Origin: ASV31 sp965229765
GTDB taxonomy: Bacteria; Pseudomonadota; Alphaproteobacteria; Rhodobacterales; Rhodobacteraceae
Direction of reading: 5' to 3'
Assembly: GCA_965229765.1 (NCBI GenBank)
Contig: CBDDJT010000003.1
Span: forward strand, 620,001-684,000
Length of the DNA: 64,000 bases
The translations under genes and the position numbers were made by a program. The notes under the pieces were generated by a model. It was not told where the DNA came from. It worked only from the letters and a program-made list of their open reading frames with translations, and made no database searches. Of this stretch, positions 34,909 to 43,759 are shown in pieces; position 1 is the stretch's first letter; each line of letters opens with the position of its first letter.

Positions 34909-35868
34909 ATGAACCAGCCCACACGCACCTCTTTCGACGTCGCCCACCTTGGCCACGTGGAAATGCTGACCGACCGTTTCGATGAAAGCCTGGATTTCTT
35001 CACAAGGGTCTACGGGCTGAAGTTGTCGGGGCGCGACGACCGCTCGGCCTATCTGCGGGCCTGGGACGATTACGAGTTCCACAGCCTGAAGCTGACGGTG
35101 GCGGACACCACGGGCGTGGGTCATATCGGCTATCGCGCCGCCAGCCCCGAGGCGCTGGAGCGGCGCATCGCGGCGATCGAGGCCAGCGACTTCATCGCCC
35201 ACGGCTGGGTCGAGGGCGACATGGGGCATGGCCGCGCATACCGCTTCGAGGACCCGTTCGGCCATGTATTCGAGCTGTACTATGACACCCGCCGCGCCGA
35301 ACCGGCCCAGGGCGACCGCCCCTCGCTGAAGAACATGGCCAGCCGCTTCACCGGGGTGCCGCCGCGACGGATCGATCACCTGAACCTGCTGGCCGCCGAC
35401 GTGACAGAGTTCCGCCGGTTCATGGAAACCTGCCTTGGCAGCCGGGTGACAGAGATGATCCAGCTGGACAACGGGCGGATCGGGGGCTGCTGGTTCACGG
35501 TCAACAACAAGACCTATGACCTTGCCTGCACCGAGGAACACGGCGGCGGCATGGGACGGCTGCACCACGTCACCTATGCCACCGACCAGCGCGAAGACAT
35601 CCTGCGCGCCGCCGACCTGTTCCTGGAGGCGGGGGTGCATATCGAGACCGGGCCGCACAAGCACGCGATCCAGGGGACGTTCTTTCTGTATGTCTGGGAA
35701 CCCGCGGGCAACCGCGTGGAACTGGCCAACGCGGGCGCGCGCCTGATCCTGGCCCCGGACTGGGAACCGGTGGTCTGGACCGAGGATGAGCGGCGGAAGG
35801 GCCAGGCCTGGGGGCTGAAGACGATCGAGACCTTCCACACCCATGGCACGCCGCCGGTAAGGCGGTAG
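34909..35868 (+). CDS. Extradiol ring-cleavage dioxygenase (catechol 2,3-dioxygenase type)
   Basis: The 319-residue protein has two vicinal-oxygen-chelate domains. The C-terminal domain shows the iron-ligand pattern: RRIDHLNLLAADV (first His), GRLHHVTYATDQ (second His) and GNRVELANAG (Glu), followed by WEPVVWT, as in catechol 2,3-dioxygenases. The N-terminal domain (LGHVEMLTDRFDESLDFF, VGHIGYRAAS) is the degenerate structural copy. It would open a catechol or related diol adjacent to the hydroxyls. ATG 34909 follows GGGGAG (34895-34900). No later meta-pathway gene adjoins it; the next gene is the convergent lysR. Confidence 0.88.
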   Translation: MNQPTRTSFDVAHLGHVEMLTDRFDESLDFFTRVYGLKLSGRDDRSAYLRAWDDYEFHSLKLTVADTTGVGHIGYRAASPEALERRIAAIEASDFIAHGWVEGDMGHGRAYRFEDPFGHVFELYYDTRRAEPAQGDRPSLKNMASRFTGVPPRRIDHLNLLAADVTEFRRFMETCLGSRVTEMIQLDNGRIGGCWFTVNNKTYDLACTEEHGGGMGRLHHVTYATDQREDILRAADLFLEAGVHIETGPHKHAIQGTFFLYVWEPAGNRVELANAGARLILAPDWEPVVWTEDERRKGQAWGLKTIETFHTHGTPPVRR

Positions 35869-35953
35869 GACAAGGCGCGATGCCCAAGCTGCGCTGTTCC
35901 CCTGGGCGCTTTTGCCTGCTGAGAGCTGTCCGGCGGACCAAGTACCGGGCAGG

Positions 35954-36871
35954 TCAGCCGCCCGTTCGCAGGTCGGCCGCCACAGCGACGAGGTGATCGA
36001 CGAAGACCTGCGCCAGCGGCGACGGCGGGATATGTTCGAGGCTTAGGATATGGAGGTGCCGGCTGCTTGTGGGGCCCTTGAGCGGGATACCACGCAGCAC
36101 GCCCTGCGCCGCTTCCAGCCCGAAGGCATGGGTCGGCATCAGCGTGACCCTTCGGCTGTGCTGGATGACCGATTTGAGCCCGTGCATGCTTGAACAGGAC
36201 CAGTGGCTGTCGGGCATGGATTCGGCGGCCGCGACGAAAATGGCGTCGACATAGCTGCGGATCACGCTGCCCGAGGCGGGAAGCGCCCATGGCTGGCCCC
36301 GTAGCTCTGGCAGGGACACGGACTTTGCGGACCAGAACGGGCTTTGCCGCCCGACGACAGCCTGCAGTGGAAAGCTGATGAGCGGCTGCGAGATGATGTC
36401 GGCCTCGCGCTGGCCGACAAGAAGCCCGCCCAGCATCATGTCAAGCTCGCCCGCGCGCAGCTTGTCGAGAAGCGCGTCGTCGTCGGCCTCGATCAGCGAG
36501 ATGCGGATGTGCGGGTTCTGTCCGTCGAGCCGGTCGAGCGCGCGCGGCACCAGTTCGATCATGCTGATCGGGGTCCCGCCAAGGACCAGCGGGCCACTTT
36601 CGCCCAGCACGGCAAGACGCACCTCTTCCCTGGCGCGGTCCACCGTGGCCTCGACCGCGCGGGCGTGGCGCAGAAGCAGCCGGCCGGTGTCGTTGAGCCG
36701 GGCACCGAAGCGGCCGCGATCCACCAGCCGCGTGCCCAGCTGGCGTTCCAGAAAGCCGATTTTGTTGGTCAGTGCGGGCTGCGAGATGCCGGCGCGCTCT
36801 GCCGCCTTGCTGAAGGTGCCGGCGTCATCGATGGCCTTGAGATAGCGCAGGAGACGGGGGTCCAGATCCAT
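35954..36871 (-). CDS. LysR family transcriptional regulator
   Basis: The 305-residue regulator has an N-terminal helix-turn-helix (FSKAAERAGISQPALTNKIG and FLERQLGTRLVDRG, residues about 20-53) followed by a periplasmic-binding-like effector domain starting GPLVLGGTPISMIELVPRAL. It is divergent from the dctPQM operon at 36978, the classical LysR arrangement, so it probably controls that seven-gene operon in response to the transported compound. A short end-to-end gap separates it from the dioxygenase gene. Confidence 0.9.
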   Translation of the reverse strand: MDLDPRLLRYLKAIDDAGTFSKAAERAGISQPALTNKIGFLERQLGTRLVDRGRFGARLNDTGRLLLRHARAVEATVDRAREEVRLAVLGESGPLVLGGTPISMIELVPRALDRLDGQNPHIRISLIEADDDALLDKLRAGELDMMLGGLLVGQREADIISQPLISFPLQAVVGRQSPFWSAKSVSLPELRGQPWALPASGSVIRSYVDAIFVAAAESMPDSHWSCSSMHGLKSVIQHSRRVTLMPTHAFGLEAAQGVLRGIPLKGPTSSRHLHILSLEHIPPSPLAQVFVDHLVAVAADLRTGG

Positions 36872-36977
36872 AATAAAACCAAATCATAAGCTGGCATTTC
36901 ATTATTGGACAGATGGTTGACCCGATGTCACGCTTTTTTGGTGGTTGAGCTGATCTTTCGACCCAAGGGAGGACTGA
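36872..36977. promoter_or_regulatory. AT-rich divergent promoter region between lysR and dctPQM
   Basis: The 106 bases are markedly AT-rich for this genome next to the lysR start (CATAATAAAACC, ATCATAAG, TTTCATTATTGG). No perfect dyad or clear T-N11-A box was found, so only the general role is claimed. GGGAGGA at 36967-36973 is the dctP ribosome-binding site. Confidence 0.4.
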
Positions 36978-37982
36978 ATGAAACTGATTCACCTGGCCGC
37001 CGTGTCGGCCATTGCCGTAGCCGTTCAAATGGGCGCAGCGCAGACGGCCCTGGCCGAGACGCTCAAGATCTCGACTTTCGTGCCGCCAAAACACGCCTTC
37101 AACCGGATGCTGGAGGCCTGGGGCGAGGAACTGGCCGAGAAGAGCGGCGGCGAACTGACCGTCGAGATCTTCCCCGCCGGGCAGCTTGGCCCGCCCCCGC
37201 GCCAGTTCGATCTTGTGCGCAGCGGGGGGGCGGATGTCTCTGTCGTGCTGCACGGCGCCACGCCCGGGCGGTTCCCGATGTCGGAGCTTGCGGGCCTGCC
37301 GCTGACCGCGCCCTCTGCCGGCAACGACAGTGCCATCACCTCGCGGCGGCTGACAGAGCTTGCGGACGAGTACCTTGCCGGCGAACACGAGGGCACGAAG
37401 ATCCTGTGGATGGCGGTGACGCCGCCGCTGATGTTCCACGTCAAGGGCTTCGATCCCACCGACCTGTCCAACTTCGAGGGCAAGCGCATCCGGTATGCCG
37501 GTGCGGTCTGGCAGCAGATCATCGAGTCCATGGGCGCCTCGCCCGTGCCGGTGCCGCCGGCAGAGGCCGCCGACGCGATGGCCAAGGGCGTGGTGGACGG
37601 GGCGACCTTCCCGTTCGAGGCCACGATCCCCTTCGACCTTGCGCCGGTCAGCGACTACACGCTTCTGCCGGGGATCGCGTCGGCGACCTTCTCGGTCGTG
37701 ATGAGCCAGGCCACCTATGACGGGCTGAGCGCCGAGTTGCAGGCGCTGATCGACGAGACCACCGGCCCCGACCGGGCCGAGGCCTTTGGCGCCATGTGGG
37801 ACGGTGGCGAGGCCCATGGGCGCGAGTACATGGAGAAGGGCGGCGTCGAGGTGGTGACGCTGAGCGACGACGCGGTTGCCGAGGTGCGCGCACGCGTTGG
37901 CGGCATCGTGGGCAGCATGGTCGACGGCGTCGATGCCAAGGGCATGGCCGGCACGGCCTTCCTGGCGGCCTATACCAAGTAA
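36978..37982 (+). CDS. dctP: TRAP transporter substrate-binding protein (DctP)
   Basis: The 334-residue protein has a signal peptide (residues 1-29, ending QTALAE) and a DctP mature domain: LKISTFVPPKHAFNRMLEAW, GELTVEIFPAGQLG, FEGKRIRYAGAVWQQIIESM with the conserved arginine, and VPPAEAADAMAKGVVDGATF. It feeds the following DctQM pair. It is first in an operon that continues with a hydroxyacid dehydrogenase, an M24 protein, an amidohydrolase and a GST, so its ligand may be an aromatic or amide-containing carboxylate. It is followed after 6 bases by a strong hairpin. Confidence 0.92.
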   Translation: MKLIHLAAVSAIAVAVQMGAAQTALAETLKISTFVPPKHAFNRMLEAWGEELAEKSGGELTVEIFPAGQLGPPPRQFDLVRSGGADVSVVLHGATPGRFPMSELAGLPLTAPSAGNDSAITSRRLTELADEYLAGEHEGTKILWMAVTPPLMFHVKGFDPTDLSNFEGKRIRYAGAVWQQIIESMGASPVPVPPAEAADAMAKGVVDGATFPFEATIPFDLAPVSDYTLLPGIASATFSVVMSQATYDGLSAELQALIDETTGPDRAEAFGAMWDGGEAHGREYMEKGGVEVVTLSDDAVAEVRARVGGIVGSMVDGVDAKGMAGTAFLAAYTK

Positions 37983-37988
37983 GAAGGG

Positions 37989-38013
37989 CGGCCCCGCCAT
38001 GACGGCGGGGCCG
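37989..38013 (+). promoter_or_regulatory. Perfect hairpin between dctP and dctQ
   Basis: Arms 37989-37998 and 38004-38013 pair over 10 GC-rich bases with a 5-base loop and are followed by TTT. It starts 6 bases after the dctP stop and ends 10 bases before the dctQ start. Probably a partial terminator or mRNA stabiliser that keeps DctP in excess over the permease. Confidence 0.6.
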
Positions 38014-38023
38014 TTTCGATGCC

Positions 38024-38533
38024 ATGCCCCCCACATCCCCCGATCTTCTGTCCCGCATCCTGCACGGGATCGCGTCCGTGGCGCTGGTTGCGATGATGCT
38101 TGTCGTCGTGGCGGACGTCGCGCTGCGGTTCATCTTCAACACGCCGGTGCGCGGGGCCTATGACGTGGTCAGCGCGGCGCTTCTGGTCATGGTGTTCTTC
38201 GGCATCGGACCGGTGATCGCGCGGGGCAGCGAAATCCTGATCGACCTGATCGACCCTGCCCTGCCCGCCCCTGCGCTGCGCGCGCTGCGGGTGATCGCGG
38301 CCATCGGCACATTGGCGGCGTTCCTGTTCATCGGCTGGTCGATGATAGAGCCGGCGCAGAACGCATGGCGCTATGGCGACCGGTCGCTGGAACTGGGGAT
38401 GCCGGTCTGGGTCTTGTGGGTGGTGGCCTTCGCCGGGCTGCTGGGCATCCTTTGGGCCGCCGCGCGGTCGATCCTGACAGCGCTGCGCGGCCCGGCGCCG
38501 GAAACGGCCCACGACGGGGACGGCGCGGCATGA
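38024..38533 (+). CDS. dctQ: TRAP transporter small permease (DctQ)
   Basis: The 169-residue protein contains four hydrophobic helices with the DctQ pattern LRFIFNTPVRGAYDVVSAALLVMVF and GPVIARGSEILIDLI. It is the small membrane subunit of the LysR-linked TRAP transporter and overlaps dctM by four bases (ATGA at 38530-38533). The C-terminal 20 residues are hydrophilic. Confidence 0.88.
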   Translation: MPPTSPDLLSRILHGIASVALVAMMLVVVADVALRFIFNTPVRGAYDVVSAALLVMVFFGIGPVIARGSEILIDLIDPALPAPALRALRVIAAIGTLAAFLFIGWSMIEPAQNAWRYGDRSLELGMPVWVLWVVAFAGLLGILWAAARSILTALRGPAPETAHDGDGAA

Positions 38534-39828
38534 GCTCGTTCGCGATGGGACTTACGGGCATCGGCGTGATGCTGGTGTTGCTTTTGCTGCGCCAGCCGGT
38601 GTGGCTGGCGCTGGCGGCCTGCGGCATCATCGGCAACTCGCTTCTGAATTCGGTCAGCATGACCAAATTCATCGCGGGCACCGGCACCTTCGACACGGCG
38701 GCGGGCTATCCGCTGTCGGTGATCCCGCTGTTCGTTCTGATGGGTGAGATCGCGTCGGGGTCGCGGATGTCGCGCGATCTGTTCGAGGCGGCGCGCGTGG
38801 TCCTGTCGGGGGTGCGCGGCGGGCTGGCGGTGGCCACCATCGCGGCGTCGGGCGCGTTCGGCGCGATCTGCGGGTCATCGGTGGCGACGGCCGCCAGCAT
38901 GACACGCATCGCCCTTCCCGAGATGCGCCGCGCGGGATACGAGCCGGACTATGCCGCATCGTCGGTCGCGGCGGGCGGGTCGCTGGGCATCCTGATCCCG
39001 CCGTCGATCATCCTTGTGATCTATGGTTCGATCTCGGAGGCATCGGTGGCGCGGCTGTTCGCGGCCTCGATGATCCCCGGGCTGATCCTGCTGCTGCTTT
39101 ACGTCGTGGTGGCCTGGATTCTGGCGGGCCGGGCGGTGACGGCGGCGACGGGCGCGCGGGCCAGCCTTGGCGACAGGCTGCGCGCGCTGGTCCGGCCCTG
39201 GCATTTCCTGCTTCTCTTCGTGGCCACGATCGGCGGCATCTATGCCGGCATCTTCAGCCCGAACGAGGCGGCCTCGGTCGGGGCGTTCGGCGCCGTGGTC
39301 ATCGGGTTCCTGCGCCGCACGCTGAACTGGGCCGGGTTCGTCAAGGCGGTACAGGCGTCGGTGCTGATTTCCTGCGGACTGTTCATGATCATCATCGGCG
39401 CAAAGCTGTTCGCGACCTTCGTGGTTCAGACGCGGCTGCCCGACACCCTGCTTGATCTTGCGCTGGGCAACGGACTGTCCCCGGCGATGGTGATGACGCT
39501 GATCGTGCTGATCTTCATCGTGCTGGGCTGTTTCCTGGAAGGGATCGGCATGGTTCTTATAACCGTGCCGGTGTTCCTGCCCGTCATCGAGGGCTACGGG
39601 TTCGATCCGATCTGGTTCGGGGTGCTGGTGGCGGTGCTGGTCGAGCTTGGCCTGATCACGCCGCCGGTGGGAATGAACCTGTTCATCATAAAGGCGCAGG
39701 CGGGCGACCTGCCGATGGCGCGGCTATACCGCGCGATCGCGCCGTTCCTGCTGGCCCCGGTGATCCTTGTGGCGCTGCTGTTCGCGGTGCCGGACCTGGC
39801 GCTGTGGCTGCCGGACCTGCTGTTCTGA
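38530..39828 (+). CDS. dctM: TRAP transporter large permease (DctM)
   Basis: The 432-residue polytopic protein has VATIAASGAFGAICGSSVATAASMTRIALPEM (split near residues 98-130), AAGGSLGILIPPSIILVIYG and ELGLITPPVGMNLFIIKAQA, the conserved DctM elements. It starts at the ATG overlapping the dctQ stop. The hydroxyacid dehydrogenase gene begins 9 bases later, so the downstream enzymes are co-transcribed with the transporter. Confidence 0.93.
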   Translation: MSSFAMGLTGIGVMLVLLLLRQPVWLALAACGIIGNSLLNSVSMTKFIAGTGTFDTAAGYPLSVIPLFVLMGEIASGSRMSRDLFEAARVVLSGVRGGLAVATIAASGAFGAICGSSVATAASMTRIALPEMRRAGYEPDYAASSVAAGGSLGILIPPSIILVIYGSISEASVARLFAASMIPGLILLLLYVVVAWILAGRAVTAATGARASLGDRLRALVRPWHFLLLFVATIGGIYAGIFSPNEAASVGAFGAVVIGFLRRTLNWAGFVKAVQASVLISCGLFMIIIGAKLFATFVVQTRLPDTLLDLALGNGLSPAMVMTLIVLIFIVLGCFLEGIGMVLITVPVFLPVIEGYGFDPIWFGVLVAVLVELGLITPPVGMNLFIIKAQAGDLPMARLYRAIAPFLLAPVILVALLFAVPDLALWLPDLLF

Positions 39829-39837
39829 GGAGAGGCC

Positions 39838-40794
39838 ATGACCAAGACCATCATCGTCCGGCACGAACGGCCCGAGTGGACGCGGGACTATGTCGAACGG
39901 CTGACGCCGATGTTCCCGCAACTGTCGTTCCGGCCGGCCTGGACGCTGGACGAGGCGATGGCGATGGCGCCCGAGGCCGAGGCGATCATGGGGATCGGCC
40001 CACAGCTTCCGCCTGCCCTTTTCGCGGCGATGACCCGGCTTGAATGGGTGCAGACGCTGACCACGGGGATCGACAATTTCCTGCACATGACGGAACTGCC
40101 GACCGGCGTTCCGGTGACAAATATCGTCGGCGTGCAGGGGCCGCAGATGTCGGAAACGGCGCTGGCGCTGATGCTGGCGCTGGCCCGTGACATGCCCGGG
40201 ATGCTGCGCGCGCAGGCCGAGGCGCGTTGGGACCGTCGGATGCAGACAGCGCTTTTCGGCAAGACGCTGTGCCTGCTGGGACTGGGCAGCATCGCCGAGA
40301 CGCTGACGGTCTATGCACGGACGCTGGGGATGCGGGTGGTCGGCGTGTCGGACGGGCGGACCGAGGCGCCCGGGGTCGAGCGGATCTATCCGCGCGCGGC
40401 CCTGGCCGAAGCGGCGGGCACCGCGGATTTCCTGGTGGTGCTGGTGCCGCTGACACCCGAGACGCGGCACATCGTAAACGCGGGGGTGCTGGCCGCGATG
40501 AAACCCGGTGCGTTCCTTCTCAACCTTGCGCGGGGCGGCTGCCTTGACGCCGCGGCGCTGATCGACGCGCTGGAGTCCGGGCGGATCGCGGGCGCGGCGC
40601 TGGACGTGTTCGAGCGCACGCCGCTGCCGCCCGACGATCCGCTGTGGCGGGCGCCGAACCTGATCATCTCTCCCCATGTGGGGGGCTATGCCGACATCTA
40701 TGCAGAACAGTGTCTGCCCACGGTGATCGAGAACCTGAGGATCTATGTCGAGCGGGGCGCAGGCGGCCTGCGCTCGGCCCTGCCGGAGAAGTAA
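39838..40794 (+). CDS. D-2-hydroxyacid dehydrogenase (GhrA/SerA-type)
   Basis: The 318-residue protein has a Rossmann motif CLLGLGSIAETLTVYAR (GxGxxA variant) near residue 142, then the catalytic residues in LLNLARGGCLDAAAL (Arg), LDVFERTPLP (Glu) and ISPHVGGYADIY (His). NAD(P)-dependent interconversion of a 2-oxo acid and its D-2-hydroxy acid is expected. The last glycine of the nucleotide loop is replaced by alanine, which is tolerated in this family. The M24 gene follows after 3 bases. Confidence 0.88.
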   Translation: MTKTIIVRHERPEWTRDYVERLTPMFPQLSFRPAWTLDEAMAMAPEAEAIMGIGPQLPPALFAAMTRLEWVQTLTTGIDNFLHMTELPTGVPVTNIVGVQGPQMSETALALMLALARDMPGMLRAQAEARWDRRMQTALFGKTLCLLGLGSIAETLTVYARTLGMRVVGVSDGRTEAPGVERIYPRAALAEAAGTADFLVVLVPLTPETRHIVNAGVLAAMKPGAFLLNLARGGCLDAAALIDALESGRIAGAALDVFERTPLPPDDPLWRAPNLIISPHVGGYADIYAEQCLPTVIENLRIYVERGAGGLRSALPEK

Positions 40795-40797
40795 GCG

Positions 40798-41967
40798 ATG
40801 CAGAGCAATTCCCCGATTTCGGATGCGGAACTGGCGCGGCGGCAGGCGCTGGCACGGAACGTGATGGCAGGGCTGGGGGTCGATGCGCTGCTGGCGCAGG
40901 CGCGCGAGGACTGGGTGGGCAGCTATGTGCGCTGGCTGACCGACATCCCGGCCAACAATGGCTATCCGCGCACGGTGATCGTGCATCCGGACCGGCCGAT
41001 GACGGTTGTCGAGATGGGACCCTTCGGCGGCGATATCGACCTGACCGGCGACGCGGTGCACCGGGGCATGGGGCGGATGCTGACGACGCCCAGCTTCGTG
41101 TCGGTGGGCTATACCACGGGGTATGACGGCGCGCTGGCGGTGCAGGCGCTGGCCGAGGCGGGCGCGCGCCGCGTGGGGCTTTTGTGCCCGGGCGCCCTGC
41201 CCCATGCGCTGATGGCCGCGCTGACCGAGGCGGGGCTGGAGCTGGTGGACGCGACCGATGCGCTGGACGCGGTCAAGGCGGTGAAAAGCGCCGAGGAGAT
41301 CGCGTTTATCGCCGGGACGGCGCGGTTGCAGGACGCGGTCTTTGCCGAGATCTGCGATTTCCTGCGGCCCGGCGTCACCGATCGCGAGGTGGCCGCCCAT
41401 GCCGAGGCGGCCGCGCGGCGGCTGGGCAGCGACCAGGGCATTCACCTGGGGCTGTCGGCGCCGCTGGGCACGCCGTCGCGGTTCCTGAACCGGCCGTTCC
41501 AGACGCGCGAGATCGCGGCGGGCGACCACCTGTCGGTGCTGATCGAGGTGAACGGACCCGGCGGGCTTTATGCCGAGATCGCGCGGACGATGGTGCTGGG
41601 GTCCGCGACGGACGAATTGCTGGCCGCCTTCGAGACGGTGCGCGCGGCGCAGAACCACACGCTGTCGCTGATCCGGCCGGGGGCTGCGCCCGCCGAGATC
41701 GCGGCGGCGCATGACGCGTGGATGGTGGCGCGCGGGCTGCCGCCCGAGACGAGGCTTTACGCCCACGGGCAGGGCTGCGAGATGGTCGAGCGCCCGCTGA
41801 TCCGGCGCGACGAGACGCTGCCGCTGGCCGAAGGCATGTGCATGGCGGTGCATCCGGGTTATGACGACGGCACCGTCTTCGCGGTGATCTGCGACAACTA
41901 CATGGTCACGGCAGAGGGCGTCGGCCCATGCCTGCACGCGACCGAGAAGAAGATTTTCGAGCTTTAG
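40798..41967 (+). CDS. Creatinase-like M24 family protein with altered metal ligands
   Basis: The 389-residue protein has a creatinase N-terminal domain and a C-terminal pita-bread domain. In M24 metallopeptidases the ligands are D, D, H, E, E. Here the corresponding positions appear to be Glu250 (VLIEVNG), Glu260 (YAEIART), His323 (YAHGQG), His352 (MAVHPG) and an Asp near 366 (VICDNY). Loss of most ligands while the first histidine is kept is the situation in metal-free creatinase, so this is probably a C-N hydrolase rather than an aminopeptidase. It lies between the 2-hydroxyacid dehydrogenase and amidohydrolase genes in the LysR-linked operon. Confidence 0.8.
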   Translation: MQSNSPISDAELARRQALARNVMAGLGVDALLAQAREDWVGSYVRWLTDIPANNGYPRTVIVHPDRPMTVVEMGPFGGDIDLTGDAVHRGMGRMLTTPSFVSVGYTTGYDGALAVQALAEAGARRVGLLCPGALPHALMAALTEAGLELVDATDALDAVKAVKSAEEIAFIAGTARLQDAVFAEICDFLRPGVTDREVAAHAEAAARRLGSDQGIHLGLSAPLGTPSRFLNRPFQTREIAAGDHLSVLIEVNGPGGLYAEIARTMVLGSATDELLAAFETVRAAQNHTLSLIRPGAAPAEIAAAHDAWMVARGLPPETRLYAHGQGCEMVERPLIRRDETLPLAEGMCMAVHPGYDDGTVFAVICDNYMVTAEGVGPCLHATEKKIFEL

Positions 41968-41975
41968 GAGCCGCC

Positions 41976-42938
41976 ATGACCACGCCCAAGATCGCGCTTG
42001 AAGAGCACTTCATGCACCCTGACTTCATCGACTACTGGGCGACGACGGCGGTGAACATCAGCCCGGCGCTGTTCGGCAAGGCACGCGACGCGTTGCAGGA
42101 TTTCGGCGAACGGCGGCTGGCCTCGATGGACGATATCGGGCTGGAAAAGGCGATCCTGTCTCTGGCGGGGCCGGGCGTGCAGGTGGAACCCGACCGCGAC
42201 CGCGCGGTCCGGCTGGCACGCGAATGCAACGACTATCTGGCCGAACAGGTGGCACAGCGGCCCGACCGCTATGGCGGGTTCGCGCATCTGGCGATGCAGG
42301 ACCCGGCGGCGGCGGCGGACGAGCTGGAACGCTGCGTGCGCCAGCTGGGGATGCACGGCGCGATGATAAACGGCCAGACCGGGGGCACCTATCTGGACGA
42401 CGACCGCTATGCGGTGTTCTGGGAACGGGTGTCGGCACTGGAGGTGCCGATCTACATCCACCCCAACAACCCGCCCGAACAGGCGGCGATGTATGGCGGC
42501 CACCCGGAGCTTTGGGGACCGGTGTGGTCATGGACAGTCGAGACCGCGACCCATGCGCTGCGGCTGGTGCTGTCGGGCGTTTTCGACCGGCACCCCGGTG
42601 CGCGGCTGGTGCTGGGGCATCTGGGCGAGACGCTGCCGTTCCTGATGTGGCGTCTGGACAGCCGCTGGGACATCTCGAACCGGGGCGAGATGCATCTGGA
42701 CCTGCCCCCGTCGGAGTATTTCCGCCGCAACGTCTGGGTGACGACATCGGGCATGTGTGCAGATGCGCCGCTGCGCTGCGCGGTGGACATGATGGGCATG
42801 GACAGGGTCCTGTTTTCCATCGACTATCCGTTCGAACGGGCCGACGAGGCGGGCACATGGATAGAGGCCGCCGCCCTGTCGGACGAGGAACGCGCCGCGA
42901 TCTGCCACGCCAACGCGCGCGCACTATTGGGGATGTGA
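41976..42938 (+). CDS. Amidohydrolase-2 family, gamma-resorcylate/dihydroxybenzoate decarboxylase-like
   Basis: The 320-residue TIM-barrel protein begins KIALEEHFMHPDF (Glu and His of the E-x-H metal motif, residues 9-11), with PIYIHPNNPPEQAAMYGGHP (His162), LVLGHLGETLPFLMWRLDSR, TSGMCADAP and VLFSIDYPFE (Asp283). From memory, gamma-resorcylate decarboxylase shares the ALEEHF opening, the RPDR-F/G-F-A-x-L block and the late FS-D-PFE block. Reversible non-oxidative decarboxylation of a hydroxybenzoate is therefore the best prediction, with a ring-opened hydrolase activity as alternative. ATG 41976 follows AGGAG (41966-41970). Confidence 0.85.
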   Translation: MTTPKIALEEHFMHPDFIDYWATTAVNISPALFGKARDALQDFGERRLASMDDIGLEKAILSLAGPGVQVEPDRDRAVRLARECNDYLAEQVAQRPDRYGGFAHLAMQDPAAAADELERCVRQLGMHGAMINGQTGGTYLDDDRYAVFWERVSALEVPIYIHPNNPPEQAAMYGGHPELWGPVWSWTVETATHALRLVLSGVFDRHPGARLVLGHLGETLPFLMWRLDSRWDISNRGEMHLDLPPSEYFRRNVWVTTSGMCADAPLRCAVDMMGMDRVLFSIDYPFERADEAGTWIEAAALSDEERAAICHANARALLGM

Positions 42939-42943
42939 CACCA

Positions 42944-43738
42944 ATGCCGCTGCTTTACCACGGGATCACCAGCGTCTGTTCCATCAAGGTGCGGGTAGGA
43001 CTGTCCGAGATGGGACTGGCTTATGACGAACGTGTTCTGGACCTTCAGGCGGGCGACCAGAACGACCCCGCCTACCTGAAGCTGAACCGGGACGCGGTGG
43101 TGCCCACGCTGGTCGACGACGGGCTGGTCGTGGTTGAATCGAGCCTGATCCTCGAATACCTCGACCGGACCTACAACGGCGGCGCGCTGATGCCGCGCGG
43201 CGGCGCGGCCGAGGTGGCGGCGCGGCACTGGCTGCTGCGGTGCATCGCAATTCATGACGCGATCAATTCGCTGACCTTCTCGACGGCGATGCGTGACCAG
43301 ATCCTTGCCAGCCGCACCCCCCAAGAGATCGAGGCCTCTGTCGCGAAGATGCCCAATCCCGCGATGCGGGCCAAGCGGCGCGACCTGCTGGCGCAGGGGC
43401 TGGCGTCGGACCACGTGGCGCAGGCGCTGCTGACGATGCGGCGGATGCTGGGCGACATGGAAGCGGCGCTGGCGCAGGCGGACTGGATGGGCGGCGCGGC
43501 GCCCGGGATGACCGATATCGCGGTGATCGCCTATGTCGACCGGGTCGAGCGGCTGGGCTTCGCCGCCATGTGGGACGGCGGGCGCGTCGGTGACTGGCTG
43601 GAGGCGATGCGCGGGCGTGAAAGCTACCGCGCCGAGGTCGCCGGGCGGATTCCGGCCGCGGCGGCCGACAAGATGCGGCAGGCGGGTTCTGCGCACGCAA
43701 ACGAGGTGGTGACGCGGTTCCGGGCCGCGGCGGGCTGA
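42944..43738 (+). CDS. Glutathione S-transferase family protein
   Basis: The 264-residue protein has an N-terminal thioredoxin-fold GST domain: LYHGITSVCSIKVRVGLSE, where SVCS provides the possible catalytic Ser/Cys, NRDAVVPTLVDDG with the cis-proline, and VVVESSLILEYLDRTY with the glutathione-binding E-S pair. The helical C-terminal domain (GMTDIAVIAYVDRVERLG) follows. It could isomerise, dehalogenate or cleave ethers of a metabolite from the same pathway. It ends the LysR-linked operon, 5 bases after the amidohydrolase gene. The convergent BKACE gene begins 21 bases further on. Confidence 0.85.
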   Translation: MPLLYHGITSVCSIKVRVGLSEMGLAYDERVLDLQAGDQNDPAYLKLNRDAVVPTLVDDGLVVVESSLILEYLDRTYNGGALMPRGGAAEVAARHWLLRCIAIHDAINSLTFSTAMRDQILASRTPQEIEASVAKMPNPAMRAKRRDLLAQGLASDHVAQALLTMRRMLGDMEAALAQADWMGGAAPGMTDIAVIAYVDRVERLGFAAMWDGGRVGDWLEAMRGRESYRAEVAGRIPAAAADKMRQAGSAHANEVVTRFRAAAG

Positions 43739-43759
43739 TACCCGCCGCAACGATGCCGT

